Source: Neurospora tetrasperma FGSC 2508 (lineage: Eukaryota > Ascomycota > Sordariomycetes > Sordariales > Sordariaceae). Taken from it: a stretch of DNA of 50,934 bases. The notes under the pieces were generated by a model, which made no database searches, was not told where the DNA came from, and was given only the letters and a program-made list of their open reading frames with translations. This document shows positions 34,944 through 47,100 of the stretch, in pieces (position 1 is the first letter of the stretch; every line of letters begins with the position of its first letter). A program made the translations under genes and the position numbers. The DNA lies in NCBI RefSeq assembly GCF_000213175.1, contig NW_009799179.1, forward strand, positions 1,621,824 through 1,672,757, written 5' to 3'.

Positions 34944-36770
34944 TGTTCCCCTCACTGATTCACTGACCAGCACGTTCCGTGAGCTCAGCTGTCGAGAAAG
35001 ATGGATGGAAATGCGCGTGCTTGTCGTCGACGACAGCGAAGAAGGGTTGGGGTTAGGGTTCAGTCCGCGTCGACGAAGTTGGTTTTGAGATTTTTTTGCT
35101 GTGAGGATTTCGGGGTTGGAGGAGGAAGGCCCAATTCGATTTCTTTTGCCAAGGACAGGAAGCCAAGCAATACCTGCCCCACTACCACACTGGCCGTGGT
35201 CTTTCACGTGACCGCCCAGCACCGTCGTCATCCCTCCAGGGCCCGGGTACTCGGGCGACGTGAACCGCGCCTTGCAGCGGGCAATCACAACCTCATGCCG
35301 TAACCTCTATTCTACTTGCCTGTAGACAAAGACCGCCCAACAATCAACAAGACGTGCCCGGTGAGCTTTTCCCCAATTCAGCCGACATAAGTCATAGCGT
35401 CGACTTAGGATTGGGGTCAGAGGCTACTGTAAGTACTCTAACGCCAGGCCATGGCTCCACTGCACGGCATTTCTGTTAGTACCTATCCGGACATTCAGAG
35501 CTCTGAACAGATCTCCACCGACCGGACCGGAAGTTATCAAGTCACATTACCTACCTTTCAGGTTCGTATGGAATTACCGCAATTTCAGGTTGTCTGAAGG
35601 AATCATGGACAGTAGTATTGGGAGTTCACAGAACAACATCGTAGCATTTACTCCCAATCAAGAGAGACTGAAAGGTTGTTAATTGGTATGAGGTGTATCC
35701 AGACTCGCGTAGACTGGGTCGCTGAAAAGACCCAACAAAGCAGAGCAAAGATGTACCGACTACTGATACCTTTGAGGACCGCGATCCCCCAAGTATCTTT
35801 ATGCCCCAGCGACCAAATTTATTTATGGGCTGGAGACTTGGAGTAATGGTAATAATTTCCACCAGGCAAGGAAATATTTCATGTGATACTTACTATTTGC
35901 AACACGAGCATGCGTTCGTTGTCACCTCTACAGCGATCCTTAAGGGATTTTACCAAACCTACATTCAGTTAGCTTGCTAGTGATATGGCCTCATCAATAT
36001 AGCCTCACCGAATAATGTAACCAAAATGGTGGACAGAGTCTCTACTGCCCTTGTATGGCTTTGAGGTCGCTTTGTCTTGTGGGTAGTTTTTACTAGTAAT
36101 TGTCTTTTCTAAACTTCGGGTGTTCCAGGTTACATACCTAGTTTGGCAGTCTATCCCTGACCTTCCGATGCCTACCATGTACTAACGTAATGCCGTAGTC
36201 CAACAGGCATGATCCTGTTAGGCGTGGAATAGCTGAAATTGGTGCTACTGGTGTACATAAGTTGTTCGGCGCGGTCCCGCGGTTGTTGTTTGATGCATGG
36301 CAGTAGGGGGAATCCAAGCGCGTGGTGGCGGTGCGACGTGCACCCTTTCTCGTGCATCTACCCCAGCATTCCATCCACTTCAAGTTCCAAAAGCGAAGCT
36401 CCAACAGGCTGGAACCCCTGATTAGGTAAACACTCGATCTGTCGACAGGCCGCAGAACTTCTATCGCAACTTTTGCTTCTGGCCAGTTCTGCTCTGATTC
36501 CGTTTTTGGGAACCGACACTGGGCAGAATCACCATCTGCCCGCTATTCGATCGCTCTTTATTGTCCCTACGTCCCTAACTTCATGTGGTGAGACAACAGT
36601 TTTCTGCTTCTTTACCTTCTTTGGTCCGGCGCCAGCTCTTCTCGAAACCTTGACGATCACCACGTTTACGAAGAACACCGACCGCAATAGTACTGTCGAT
36701 AAACATCCGCCTTCTGGCAACTCTTGCTCCGATTCCAACGAAAAGACACCGACCCAAAGTCGCCTTTACA
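34944..36770. other. Divergent intergenic region
   Basis: This is the shared upstream region of the telobox gene (-) and the GDT1-like gene (+). A minus-strand open frame extends upstream of the telobox start (to 35288), but its N-terminal part lacks protein character and I prefer the ATG at 34943. No other gene or RNA was seen. Confidence 0.55.
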
Positions 36771-38399
36771 ATGAGATTGCGACAGCTTCTCATCCCCTCC
36801 CTTGCGGCCACTGCCGTCATCGCGCAGTCGACGACGGAGAGCAGCAAGCAACTCGAGAAGAATGCGGCTATCGATTCCCTAGTCGACGTCCCACCAGTCG
36901 CTAAGAAGTACGGCACTAAAGATGCGCCTGTCGATGGCAAGGATGGGAAGCCGCACGCGGGCCCCTTTGTCGACTTCGAGTCTTCTGCTCCCGAAACCAC
37001 CAAGGACTTGCCTGTTTTGAAAGACCGCCCAGAAGATCCTACAATTGTGGGCGGAAAGAAGATACCCGATACTAACGATGGAGTCATGGACGACCCCAAT
37101 CGACAGGGGCCCAAAGAAGGCACCACAGGTACAAGCGGCGGTGTAAGCGAGAAGACCAAGGAGAGGATCCTGAAGGAGAATGAGACTGGCGAGAAGGTCG
37201 AAAACAAGCCTCAGGCCCCTAAGGAAGCTCCTCCCCTGCCGCACGCAGAGCAGAAGAAGGTGGACAAAGAAACGCAAGACAAACATGGTGACAAGGCGGC
37301 AGACGATATCACGGGCTTCGAGGTGAGTTTAGCATGTCTACCAGGTCGCGACGGGGCCCAGCTAACCACCGGTTCAGAAGCCAGCAAATCTCCCTGACAA
37401 GACACACGACAAATCCCCCCCTCTGCCTGACTCGGCGGGAAGAATCGATCATCTAGACGTCCCCAGTGGAGAGAAGACGGGAGCCAGCCTCGGTGACTTG
37501 GGCAAGGGCACTGAAGGCGTCATCACACCTTTCCACTCTTTCTTCCTTTCGTTCACCATGATTCTTTTTTCCGAGATTGGCGACAAGACGTTCCTCGTCG
37601 CTGCCTTGATGGCTATGAAGCACGACCGCCTAGTTGTGTTTTCCGGCGCTTTTGCTGCCTTGATCACCATGACCATCCTCTCAGCCGTCTTGGGACACGC
37701 TGTGCCCACCCTTATTCCCAAGAAGATCACCAACTACCTGGCTGCTGCTTTGTTCCTTGTCTTTGGAGCTCGGTTGCTCCGTGAGGGTATGGCCATGAGT
37801 CCCGATGAAGGCGTTTCCGCCGAGATGCAGGAGGTTGAACAGGAGCTTGAGGAGAAGGAACACCTTGCCCGTAAGCAGGGCCGCAGGAGGTCGAGCGTCT
37901 CTCCCTACAGTCTGGAAATGGGTCTTGGTAACCGCAAGTCTCGCTCCAAGTCCCGATTCCCGACGCCGCCTCGAAGCCCCTCCAGCTCGCCCGATGCACG
38001 AAACGCTTCGCCGCGTGGAAGAAACCTTACGGAATGCCTCGCCGGTTTCAACAATCTTGTGTCTCTTCTGCTGAGCCCAGCCTGGGTCCAAACCTTCGTT
38101 ATGACCTTTTTGGGCGAGTGGGGTGACCGCAGCCAAATTGCAACCATTGCCATGGCGGCTGGTCAGGACTATTGGTGGGTCACGCTCGGAGCTGTTGTCG
38201 GCCACGGTATCTGCACGAGTGTTGCCGTCATCGGTGGAAAGGCTATTGCAGGCAAGGTCAGCCTGAAAGTCAGTAAGTTGACAACCGCTTTCCCTTACAA
38301 TGCACGCATGCTAACCGCTGCAATTTAGTCACCGTCGGTGGTGCTGTTGCCTTCCTCGTCTTCGGCGTCATTTACTTGGTTGAGGGCTTTTATTCGTAG
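36771..38399 (+). CDS. gdt1: GDT1/TMEM165-family Golgi cation transporter
   Basis: Three exons, 36771-37322, 37378-38272 and 38329-38399, give 505 codons; introns are 55 and 56 nt. The family (formerly UPF0016) carries two copies of E-x-G-D-[KR]-[ST]. Here they are EIGDKT, just after SFTMILFS, and EWGDRS, after QTFVMTFLG. Each starts a three-helix bundle. Yeast Gdt1 and human TMEM165 move Ca2+ and Mn2+ into the Golgi, supporting glycosylation and calcium balance. The protein is much longer than Gdt1 (about 280). It has a signal peptide (MRLRQLLIPSLAATAVIAQ) and a ~220-residue hydrophilic Lys/Glu/Pro-rich region before the first bundle. The loop between bundles is Ser/Arg-rich (RRRSSVSPYS, then SKSRFPTPPRSPSSSP) and looks phosphorylatable. 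The short last exon supplies the final helix (GGAVAFLVFGVIYLVEGF). Confidence 0.94.
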
Positions 38400-39709
38400 A
38401 CCAACATGGCTTATGACGTTCCCGCTTCAAATGCGTCACTTGTCTCTTTCAGCATCATCACATCAAACTTTCGCACCCGTTCCCTAGAGCTATTGTTTGT
38501 AATTGCTTCAGACGCCGCATTGGACATACACGGCAAGGTTTTCAGAGACTCTTCCCCTTTCTTTTTTCTCTTTCCCCTTCAGAAGGGTTTCATTTGCTCT
38601 GCAACGCAGAGTCATGCTGGGTCAACCGGATAAGGCCATATGAACAATAACCTACCCCTGTATGCCTTGCCCGAACGATGCGGTCGTGGCTGATTTTTTT
38701 CATTCTCCTTCCAACCTCATTTTCTTTAATCTTTTAACGTTCCCTTACGCGAAGTGCAGTATCTCAAAGGCATTGATGGGATGGATATTGGTATGGTGGA
38801 TAATGATACAGGTTGGGGATACGAACTTCACATACGTACAGTATGGGCTATTGTGACGGTGGATACTATCCAAATTAAATTCAGTGTAAGAACAATTAGA
38901 AAACCGAAACGAATAATGACACCACTTTAGGGTGAGAAGGGAGGAAAGGGCCAACTTTCAATGTAATCTATTGGCGACAAGATCATTGTCTATCGCCCTC
39001 GTGGACGAAGCCTGTTCGCATGAGCGTGACAAGCGCAGCATGGCAGAGGGATGTACATATACTCAGCGGCAGGCAAGTTCACCAAAGCTAGGCCAAGTAA
39101 TGATTGTCCCGAATGCTGGCGGTCACCGGCATCTATAAATGGTTTACGAACACCTTTAAAGTGATATACACTGATGTGGTTTGGCAGTGCGTCCGAGCCA
39201 GGATGGTACACAATCATGTCCACTTCGAGGAGCTTTGCGAGAACGAAGACTCAGGTGCAGGCGCATATTATCGGCGGAGGGAATGTCTTTGATGTCATAG
39301 GCAGGTTTTTCTGTTAGCTGGCTTGCTCTACGACAGGCTTAAAAGTTGATGTTCGTCGAAGTTGCACAATTGAGGTCACGGAGCAAGGGAGAAGTGCCTG
39401 AGTGCCAAGACTTTGCAAATGATGTTTGAACTGCTCGATGACGTAGTTGGGGCATCAGGCCGTTCGTTTGAATAGCATCTTTCATCTTGCTCGACAACAA
39501 ATCAAGTCCTTCGAACCCCCGCACTCGAACTTCGCGAGAACCTAAGAAGTCCACCAACCTAAAGGTCACAATTAGTTCAATTTCGTGGTCTTTTTGATCT
39601 AACGGCTGCACCAGCGCTTCGACCGCAATACCTTCCACCTTCTCTGTCTATCAGCAAACGATTATCACCAGTCTCAATATTTCAGCCATCCATCTCTATT
39701 CGCGACACG
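38400..39709. other. Intergenic region
   Basis: The gap lies between two plus-strand genes. It holds a minus-strand open frame (39638-39339) listed separately; otherwise nothing is supported. Confidence 0.55.
39339..39638 (-). CDS. Possible small protein, unidentified
   Basis: A 99-codon frame starts 71 bases from the divergent Rrt8-like gene. Part of it has natural-looking composition (HEIELIVTFRLVDFLGSREV, then GFEGLDLLSSKMKDAIQTNG), while the C-terminal third looks like read-through. An intron could end at GTGACCTTTAG inside it. No family is recognised. It may be chance. Confidence 0.2.
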   Translation of the reverse strand: MEGIAVEALVQPLDQKDHEIELIVTFRLVDFLGSREVRVRGFEGLDLLSSKMKDAIQTNGLMPQLRHRAVQTSFAKSWHSGTSPLLRDLNCATSTNINF

Positions 39710-41140
39710 ATGTCAGGTATTGTCGAGTCAGTCCAGGCCAAGGCTCAGGAAGTCGCGTAAGGCCTTCGTATTTCAAAAGCACCTGGCCAGATACTTGATA
39801 CTGACGCTTAGTGATGGGAACAGGAAAGAGGACTATGACCGCGCCAAAGCCCTGATCAATGATGCTGCAAAGAGCGGATCCTACTTGTATCCCATCAAGG
39901 TGTGTTCGCATACCTTCGCAGTGAAACCTCTCAGCCGGGATATAGTGTTGACGATGTTTTCCCCTTGTTATAGGGAATCTTCTACTTCCTGAGCCATCGC
40001 AGCCTTTGGAAGCCCCTCCTTAAGAAGCTGGCCCCTATTGTGACGCTTTCTGTCGGAGTGGTAACGGGCATGTTCTTCTTCACCTACGTGCCGCAACTCG
40101 CTCTTATGACTTTCGTCAACGGGCCGCTCGCAGTCCTCACCACAGCAGTGCTCGTTTTGAACGAGAGCTCTGCAGTCATTTCATTCCTCTCCAGGAACTT
40201 CGTCATGCAGGATGCCCTCTTGGACACCTTTGACGGCACCCTGATTTCCAGGGACGCTACCAATCTTGTCAGTGAAGGCAGAGAGCTGAAGTCGGGCAGG
40301 GATCCCATCCAGAGACTGGGAAAAGTTCTCAAGAATCCTTTCCAGCGTTTCAGCCCCAAGGCGTTGATTCGATATGTCATGTACTTGCCGCTTAACTTCA
40401 TCCCAGGTACAAGAAGATTAGCCCCCCTCCCCCCACCATTGCATTACGTTTCTCAAAGTCGCATATGCTGAAACAAAAGTTGAATAGTTGTCGGCACGGT
40501 AGCATTCATCGTCTTGCAAGGTAAGTGCTCGTCCTCTGTTAACATGTGAAATGTGGCACTAAGTCCGATAGGACGCTCTCGCGGCAGCACGATTCACGAC
40601 CGGGTAAGTCAATGGCACCTGCAATGCCAACCTGCTCAACTATCAAAAGATATCAATGTTGACCTTGGAGTCAGTACTTTCAACTCAAGCGATGGTCCCC
40701 AAACCAAAAGGCGGAGTGGCTTTCAAAGCATACAGGCCCATATTTAGCGTAAGTAATTTTGCGTGATGGAGTTTCCGCACGAAACATGTCCTACAATGTA
40801 TCAAAAAGCTCCACTGGCTGGTCTTCCACAGAAGCAGTTGATGCCATCAGGGAGCAATGCTTTTCTCGACCGAATTCTCGCTGACAACGTATCGAATAGC
40901 TTCGGTGTTCTGGCAACGCTCCTTGACATGATTCCGGTTGCTTCCGTGTTCTTCTCATTCACAAACGCCGGTAAGTTTCACTAGAACACATTGGTTCTTT
41001 GCCTGATGAGAAAATACAAGCAACTAACCATTATCATAGTTGGTGCGGCGCTCTGGGCGGCCGATATTGAACATAAGGAGACCGAGATGACCGATGGCAC
41101 TGCTCCTGGTCTTCGTGAAGCGGCGAAGAAAGCCGAGTGA
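39710..41140 (+). CDS. Rrt8/Lds-like (EI24-type) membrane protein
   Basis: Eight exons give 292 codons: 39710-39756, 39812-39899, 39974-40406, 40488-40520, 40572-40603, 40675-40748, 40900-40970 and 41040-41140. All seven joins keep frame and have GT...AG ends. Two exons are only 33 and 32 nt. The product resembles yeast Rrt8 and Lds1/Lds2, lipid-droplet and outer-spore-wall proteins related to EI24. Hydrophobic stretches include PIVTLSVGVVTGMFFFTYVP, GPLAVLTTAVLVLNESSAVI, YLPLNFIPVVGTVAFIVLQG and FGVLATLLDMIPVASVFFSF. The segment HDRYFQLKRWSPNQKAEW, typical of the group, is rebuilt across a splice. The soluble ends are hydrophilic, with KKAE at the C-terminus. Location on lipid droplets or ER is inferred from the family; a biochemical activity is not known. 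Confidence 0.85.
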
Positions 41141-44100
41141 GATGGTATCAGACCGAAATTGATTAATGCATCACACAGAGGCACATCCCTGAGTGGGAGG
41201 TATCTTTAACTTGACACAGCTGGTCAATTCGGAGGTGGTGTTGCATGTTGCATCTGCTTGGCCGAAGAGGTACGGCATTTTGACAGCGCAGGATGCTGTG
41301 CGACCAGTTCAAGCCCTCGCTCGAATCCGACTTGCAGACTTTTCCTGTAAGATTTTTGGTCAAAAACTTTTCATCCGCCTCTTTATTTCGGAGTACTGGA
41401 TGGTTAGGACATCATTTCCACTCGGCAGTTGCCTCACCACCCTGAATACGAGAATAACCAAGTCTTAACTCCATGAGAATTCCAGTTTTCAGCGTGGCTT
41501 TCGAGTGAAAATCCCAAATCAAGCCTCAAGAGTGAAAACTGTCTCGAACTGGAGCAGAGTGTATTGCACGTGTTGTCTTTGAGATAATGAGTGTCTCAGG
41601 GTTCCTAAACTTGTGTCGCTCACACTTTCGAAGCTCATATACGGTTAATGATTAAACCGAAACATCTCAAGTGCTGCCACGGAAGCAGCTTGAGTGGGCT
41701 CGGCTGCAGTACTTGTCAGTTTGCTTCGCGGTCGAGGCGTCATTCTTGCTTCCCGTCATCTTTCCAACGGCCGGATACGCCATGCAGGTAGGCACTTTTA
41801 TGGTGCACAAACCCGATCTCCCCGACCAAAGCGGCGGCCAGCTTGACAGCGCCTTCTTCTGTAAGGGCAGGCAAGAGAGTGACCCGACAGGACATCCGAG
41901 TCCTAAGACTTTGATGTTTTCTGTCACAAACAAACATCGGATCACGACATGGAAGTGAGCAGTCAAATGCTTGTGATAGCTTTCACTAACAAAATTTCCA
42001 ACAGGTAGTCCTCTCAGCATCTACCTATCGATACATGTACATGCTATATCTCCCACGGCGCCACAAACCAAATGTGTGACGTTCCTTCAGAAACACCTAA
42101 TCTACTTTTACTCCACCGGTTGCTTACATACTTCAAGTACCTTTGTCATTTTGGTTTGACATCCTTGACTTTATAACGGCGCCTTGCGTGTTGCTGAACA
42201 TGCTCAGCTCTACGCCGCCCTTGGAGTTTAAGCAAATGCGGCACTATCTGATGGCTTTTCGACTGGAACTCGGCCGATACTTAGTCACCAACGGCTAGCT
42301 TCCTTTTGGACTCGAGTTTCGTTTGCTTCATTTCATTCTCTGTTTTGATCCGGAGACCTTTGTGCACGCTTGTAGAGGTCGTCCCGAGAAACCTCGAGTT
42401 GGCGGATAGCTATCCCGACATCCTGACTATCGTGCGACGACTGTGGCGTTGTGTACGACAGCGTTACCACAGGAGCGAGATGATAAAGGGAGGAGGGTGT
42501 ACAGATTCAGTCAGAAGCAAAAAAAGAAAGTGTCTTGATGTCAAGATAAGTGAAGAAGAGTTGAAGAAGACCCAAGATCACTATGGCCGCATCTTGCTCT
42601 TGACATAACCTGTAGATAAGCGTTGGGCAACTGCTCTCTCTCACGCGCTCGCGCTCTGAAGGCAAGGTAACATTTGAGTTCCACTCAAATCACCTAGCTC
42701 TCCTTTGCAAATTTGCAGCTGGATCGTTGATCTGATGCCACAAATGCCCGGGAGATAGGCAGACAATTGAGTATACGTACGGTACTTACCTTAGGTAACA
42801 TGAAGAAGCGACGGGAAAGCATCGGCGGACACAACACCATCGAACAACAAGCAAACAGGGGCAGTCACGTATCATTCTAGAGAAAAAAAGAAAAGGCTTG
42901 GAAGCTTTTCTCGGAGATGCCATATCATCTCAAGGTTCCGTGCATGGAAATCCCCAGCACATCAAGGCCGTTGTCAGTCAGACTAGAACTCAAGGACGGA
43001 GACTGGAGCATTTTCGTCATGGACACTCGGAAATTCCAAGTACAATCTCGGGGTGTTCCAGTTCCCCAACTGGAAGTCCTCTCGTGTTCCTCTCCGAATA
43101 GCAAGAGACTCAAAGCCTCCCGTCACACACAGTCGCATTGTGATGCTTGTCAAGCTGTCGGCACCCAGTTCCATTCTCCTCTTTGGAGCCAGCAACATGG
43201 GCAGGGGACCCCCCAAAAGGCACAACATCACTCTCCCTGGAGTGATTAAGGCTAGTAGACGATTTTGGATGACCTCAACTTGAACCCAATAGTAGTTCAT
43301 CAACTGAGGTCTCGAAGATTAAGGGGTCAATGTCTCTCAGGTTTCAGCCCGGTTAAGCAGGTCTATCTTTTGTGAAGAGTAGTTCTAACATGTCATTGAT
43401 AGAAAAGACCAGGTCAACCTGGCTGGAAAGAAGGTAAGAACAATTCGGACGAGGAAGGTGCTCTCGGTCAAGTTTGACCAGCCGTGCAGCGGGAGTGACG
43501 ACCCCTTCGCTGACGACTATTCGAGTTGAACGCGGCGAAACATGAGGATACCGCAAACGACCCGACATTAGTACCGTAGTTATTGATTGGGACACGGAGA
43601 ATTTTGCAACTGAAGCTGCTGCAGTGGTTCGGGAAACGGGTGCTCCTTCTATATCTGTCTAGGTCTCTCGGGCTCCGCGTGTGTGGAAGGGTCACCCGTT
43701 CGCCTACTTCCATCCTCTCATGCCATCCTTCCCCGATTCTTTTCTTTACTTTTGTCTCAATAACTCCTTCTTCCTCACTTCTTTCTCCTCTTCCTCCTAT
43801 CTTTCCTCCTTTCACTATAGAGGAACATTAGGTATCCAGTCCTTCAACACAGGATCTCGCCAGGTTCCGTCTTCTCAGACGTTTTGCCATACGTTTTCAT
43901 CAACATCGCCCGGCGAGATTGTCCATTCATTTTTGTAAAATTTCTAGCTTTAGGCTGCTCCCTCTTCAAGCCATCCTCTTCCCCAGTCCTTTCCATTCAC
44001 CGTATCCTTAGCCAAGACTCTCAGGGAATCTTCTCTACATTTTGACATCACGCACCAAGTTCAGGACACTGCCTGGCTTTTAGTCGGTCACCATCGCCGT

Positions 44101-44149
44101 TGCATCATCCACCGGTCTAGCCGGAGGAAGCGAGAGTCGACCCCTAGAT
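41141..44149. other. Long intergenic region
   Basis: Three kilobases without a gene I can support. Paired open frames on both strands at 41.67-42.02 kb and 42.9-43.3 kb carry no recognised motif. From about 43.7 kb the sequence becomes pyrimidine-rich and is probably the promoter and leader of the downstream secreted protein. Confidence 0.5.
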
Positions 44150-47100
44150 ATGAAGGTCTCCAAAGCTGTTGCCGGCCTTGTATCCGCAACCGTCCTCTTC
44201 GGCTCCGCCCCTGCAGTGTCGGCCGATGAGACGGGATTCTTGGATCGTTCGCATCGGGCCCTTGGCAAAGGTCATGCCAACAAGGCCTCTGGTCCTGATT
44301 ACGACCTTTATGGCGGTTACACCCCCGAGGAGAAAGTTTACAGTTATCCGCCTTATGGATACCACCCGCCTCCACCCCCACCATTTTCTTTGACAACGTC
44401 AGCATTTGATGAGCCAACTACTATAACCAGTCAAGGTAAGTCTTCAAGAAGGCCCAGGCAAAACCAGGAAAGAACACTAACAGTCGTCAGAATATGGATC
44501 TGAGACCTCGAGCTCGTCGTCCTCAACAGGCTCCGAGACTTCAGAGACAGATGCGTACGGGTCAAGTGTTACCACTCGTCCCTCAACGCCACGCCCTACT
44601 ACGAGCTCATCGGGCTCAACGAGTTCCGTGAGCTCAGGCACTTCTCAGGCGAGCCTAGCAGCTTCCGAGAGTGGGCTGTCTTCCGCCATGCCTACTGCTA
44701 CATCTTCTGGGTTCATAAACAGTTCCTCATCCACGTCTCCTGAGTCTTCGTCTTCAGGTTACAGCTCCTCTGCACTATCGTCGTCTGGCTCGACCACATC
44801 AATATCAGGTACTGTTTCTGCATCGCCTACAATGAATTCCACGACTACCACACTAGCATTCTCTTCAACATCTGGCGCCGGGACAACCTCTTCAGGTTAT
44901 AGTAGCCAGTCTTCTAGTACCTTTAATACAACAGCTTTACTCGATACCACGTCAGCAATGTCGACTACATCACCCAATTCAGCCTCGGAAACGGTGAACC
45001 CTACGTCAGGAGGTACCACATCATCGCCCTCACCTATTCCAGTAATCTCCATTAGCATCAGTGTTGGCCCTGAGAGCTCCTCTTTCTCCAAGCCAAGCAA
45101 TGAAACAGCAACAATACCGCCTAGCACAGAACCAAGTAGTTCTACATCACTGGCCGCATCGGAACCCTTCCCGTTCACCAACTCTTGGAGTCCAGGTACC
45201 AGCTTCGGCCCCAGTGGTGGATCTTTAATTGGAACTTATACTCCTACGCCTGCGGCAACGTCTTCCTCAGCATCTGGTGGTTCAGGTCTCCCGAACTCTT
45301 CATCGAGCTTGTCGGGGATATCAGCTCCTTTCCCAATTTCAGCTAGTAGCACAGCTACTGGCCCTTCTAGCAGTAGCACCTTGCCCTCGGGCTCTAGCTC
45401 TCCGCCATTCCTTACAGCAAATTCAAGTTCGAGCTTACCACTATCCGGAACGTTACCACCGCCCTCCGGCACAAGTGCTTCTGTGACAACATCGTTGAGT
45501 TCGTACTACCCAACCTCAAATTCCTCTAGCCTGCCCGCTGGTGTATCAACCGATGGAACTACACTACCGAGCACCGGTTCCAATCTCACGAGCGCACCTA
45601 GCACTGGCTTCACGCCCCCTGTGTCCGGGAGCATCTTACCATCAGGATCATCCTCGGCCCCTTTTCCTGTCACGAACTTGTCTGCACCTCTTACGGGTCC
45701 AACTGGGTCAAGCACAACGGGATCAGTCACTTCCCAAGAGTCATCTCTTTCAGTACCGATTCCGATATCCAACTCATCTGAGATTAACCCCAGTTCCACC
45801 GGAGCTGGTTTTGGTTCAGGCTCTTCGATGTTGCCTGCATCATCAACTATCCCGGTTTCTTCCACTTATAATCTTTCATCTAGTTCGACTGTCCCCATTG
45901 GAACAGGTACCACCCCGTTAGTACCAGGGTCTTCAGGAACTGGAGGCCCAATCGGCTCGGCGCTGCCAACCTCTACTCCTGGCTTCCCATCGGTTCCCTT
46001 CCCACTCACAAACAGTACAGTGCCGTCTACCGGAACAGGCACCCTGTCACCAGGAGCAGTTTCTTCCGGTTCCATATCGCCCGTGTCAAGCTCAATGCCC
46101 TTGGGCAATGTTACCACGTCAGCTTCATTGAGCTCAACCTCTGGATACGAATCCAGTCTCTCTCTGACAGTTACCACTCCTTATCCTGCCGGAAATTTAT
46201 CATCGCCAGATTTCGGTACAGGAAGTGGGGTACCTACTATTCCCCTTTCTACACAAACCGGTGCGCCCAGCGTCCCATATACTTTGCCAAATAGCACAAC
46301 CCTTGTGTCTGGGTCCGGCGCAAGTACGGCTCCTCTGGGAACCGGACCGTCCGTGATAAGTGGTGCAACAACCTCAGAAGCAGGCCCCACGGGTGGCTCT
46401 ACAGCTCTTGGTACTGGCGCTTCTGCTGTACCTCTGAGCTCAATGACACCGGGTAACTCATCAGGGCCATATCCCTTCCCTAACTCTACCATGACACTTC
46501 CTGGTGCTACAGGACCTTCAGCAACCGGCGGTGCGTCATCTTCGAGCACTGACTTACCTACAAGTGCCTTCTCAAACAGCAATGCCCCTCTTGGTACTGG
46601 ACCTTTGAGCGGCCTGCCATCTACCAGCAGTCCTGGAGCTTCAAATGTCCCATTCCCCTTAACTAACTCAACATCAGCCTTACCAGGCCCTACTGGTACA
46701 GGAACAAGCCCAATTAGTGAAGCACCAACCTCGGCAGCTTTGTCTGAAAGTTCAGTATCCAAGCCAAATCCTTATCCAAACACGACATTGCCTACTCCTA
46801 CTAGTGGGACAGGTACTATTCCTCAGATACCTGGCACTGGATCAACTAGCTCTATTCAGACCGGAGGTCTCTCGTCTTCAGCACCGTTCCCTCTTCCAAA
46901 CACGACAACGCCGTATCATGTTACTGGCAATGGGTCGCCTACATCAGTGACTAGCTCGGGAATTTCGAGTCCATTGTCAAGTGCATCATCCATCTCATCT
47001 GTTCCATTCCCCTTCCCCAATGGAACATTGTCCAGTTCTGGGACTGCCACCGGGACACAACCAGTTGGGACAGGCTCATCAAGCGTGCTGCCCAGTTTGG

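Noticed and set aside
34944-35288. N-terminal extension of the telobox protein to 35288
   Set aside because: Residues upstream of MTGRGRGRPG look like translated leader (Cys-, Asn-Pro-run rich) and the ATG at 34943 begins a plausible basic N-terminus.
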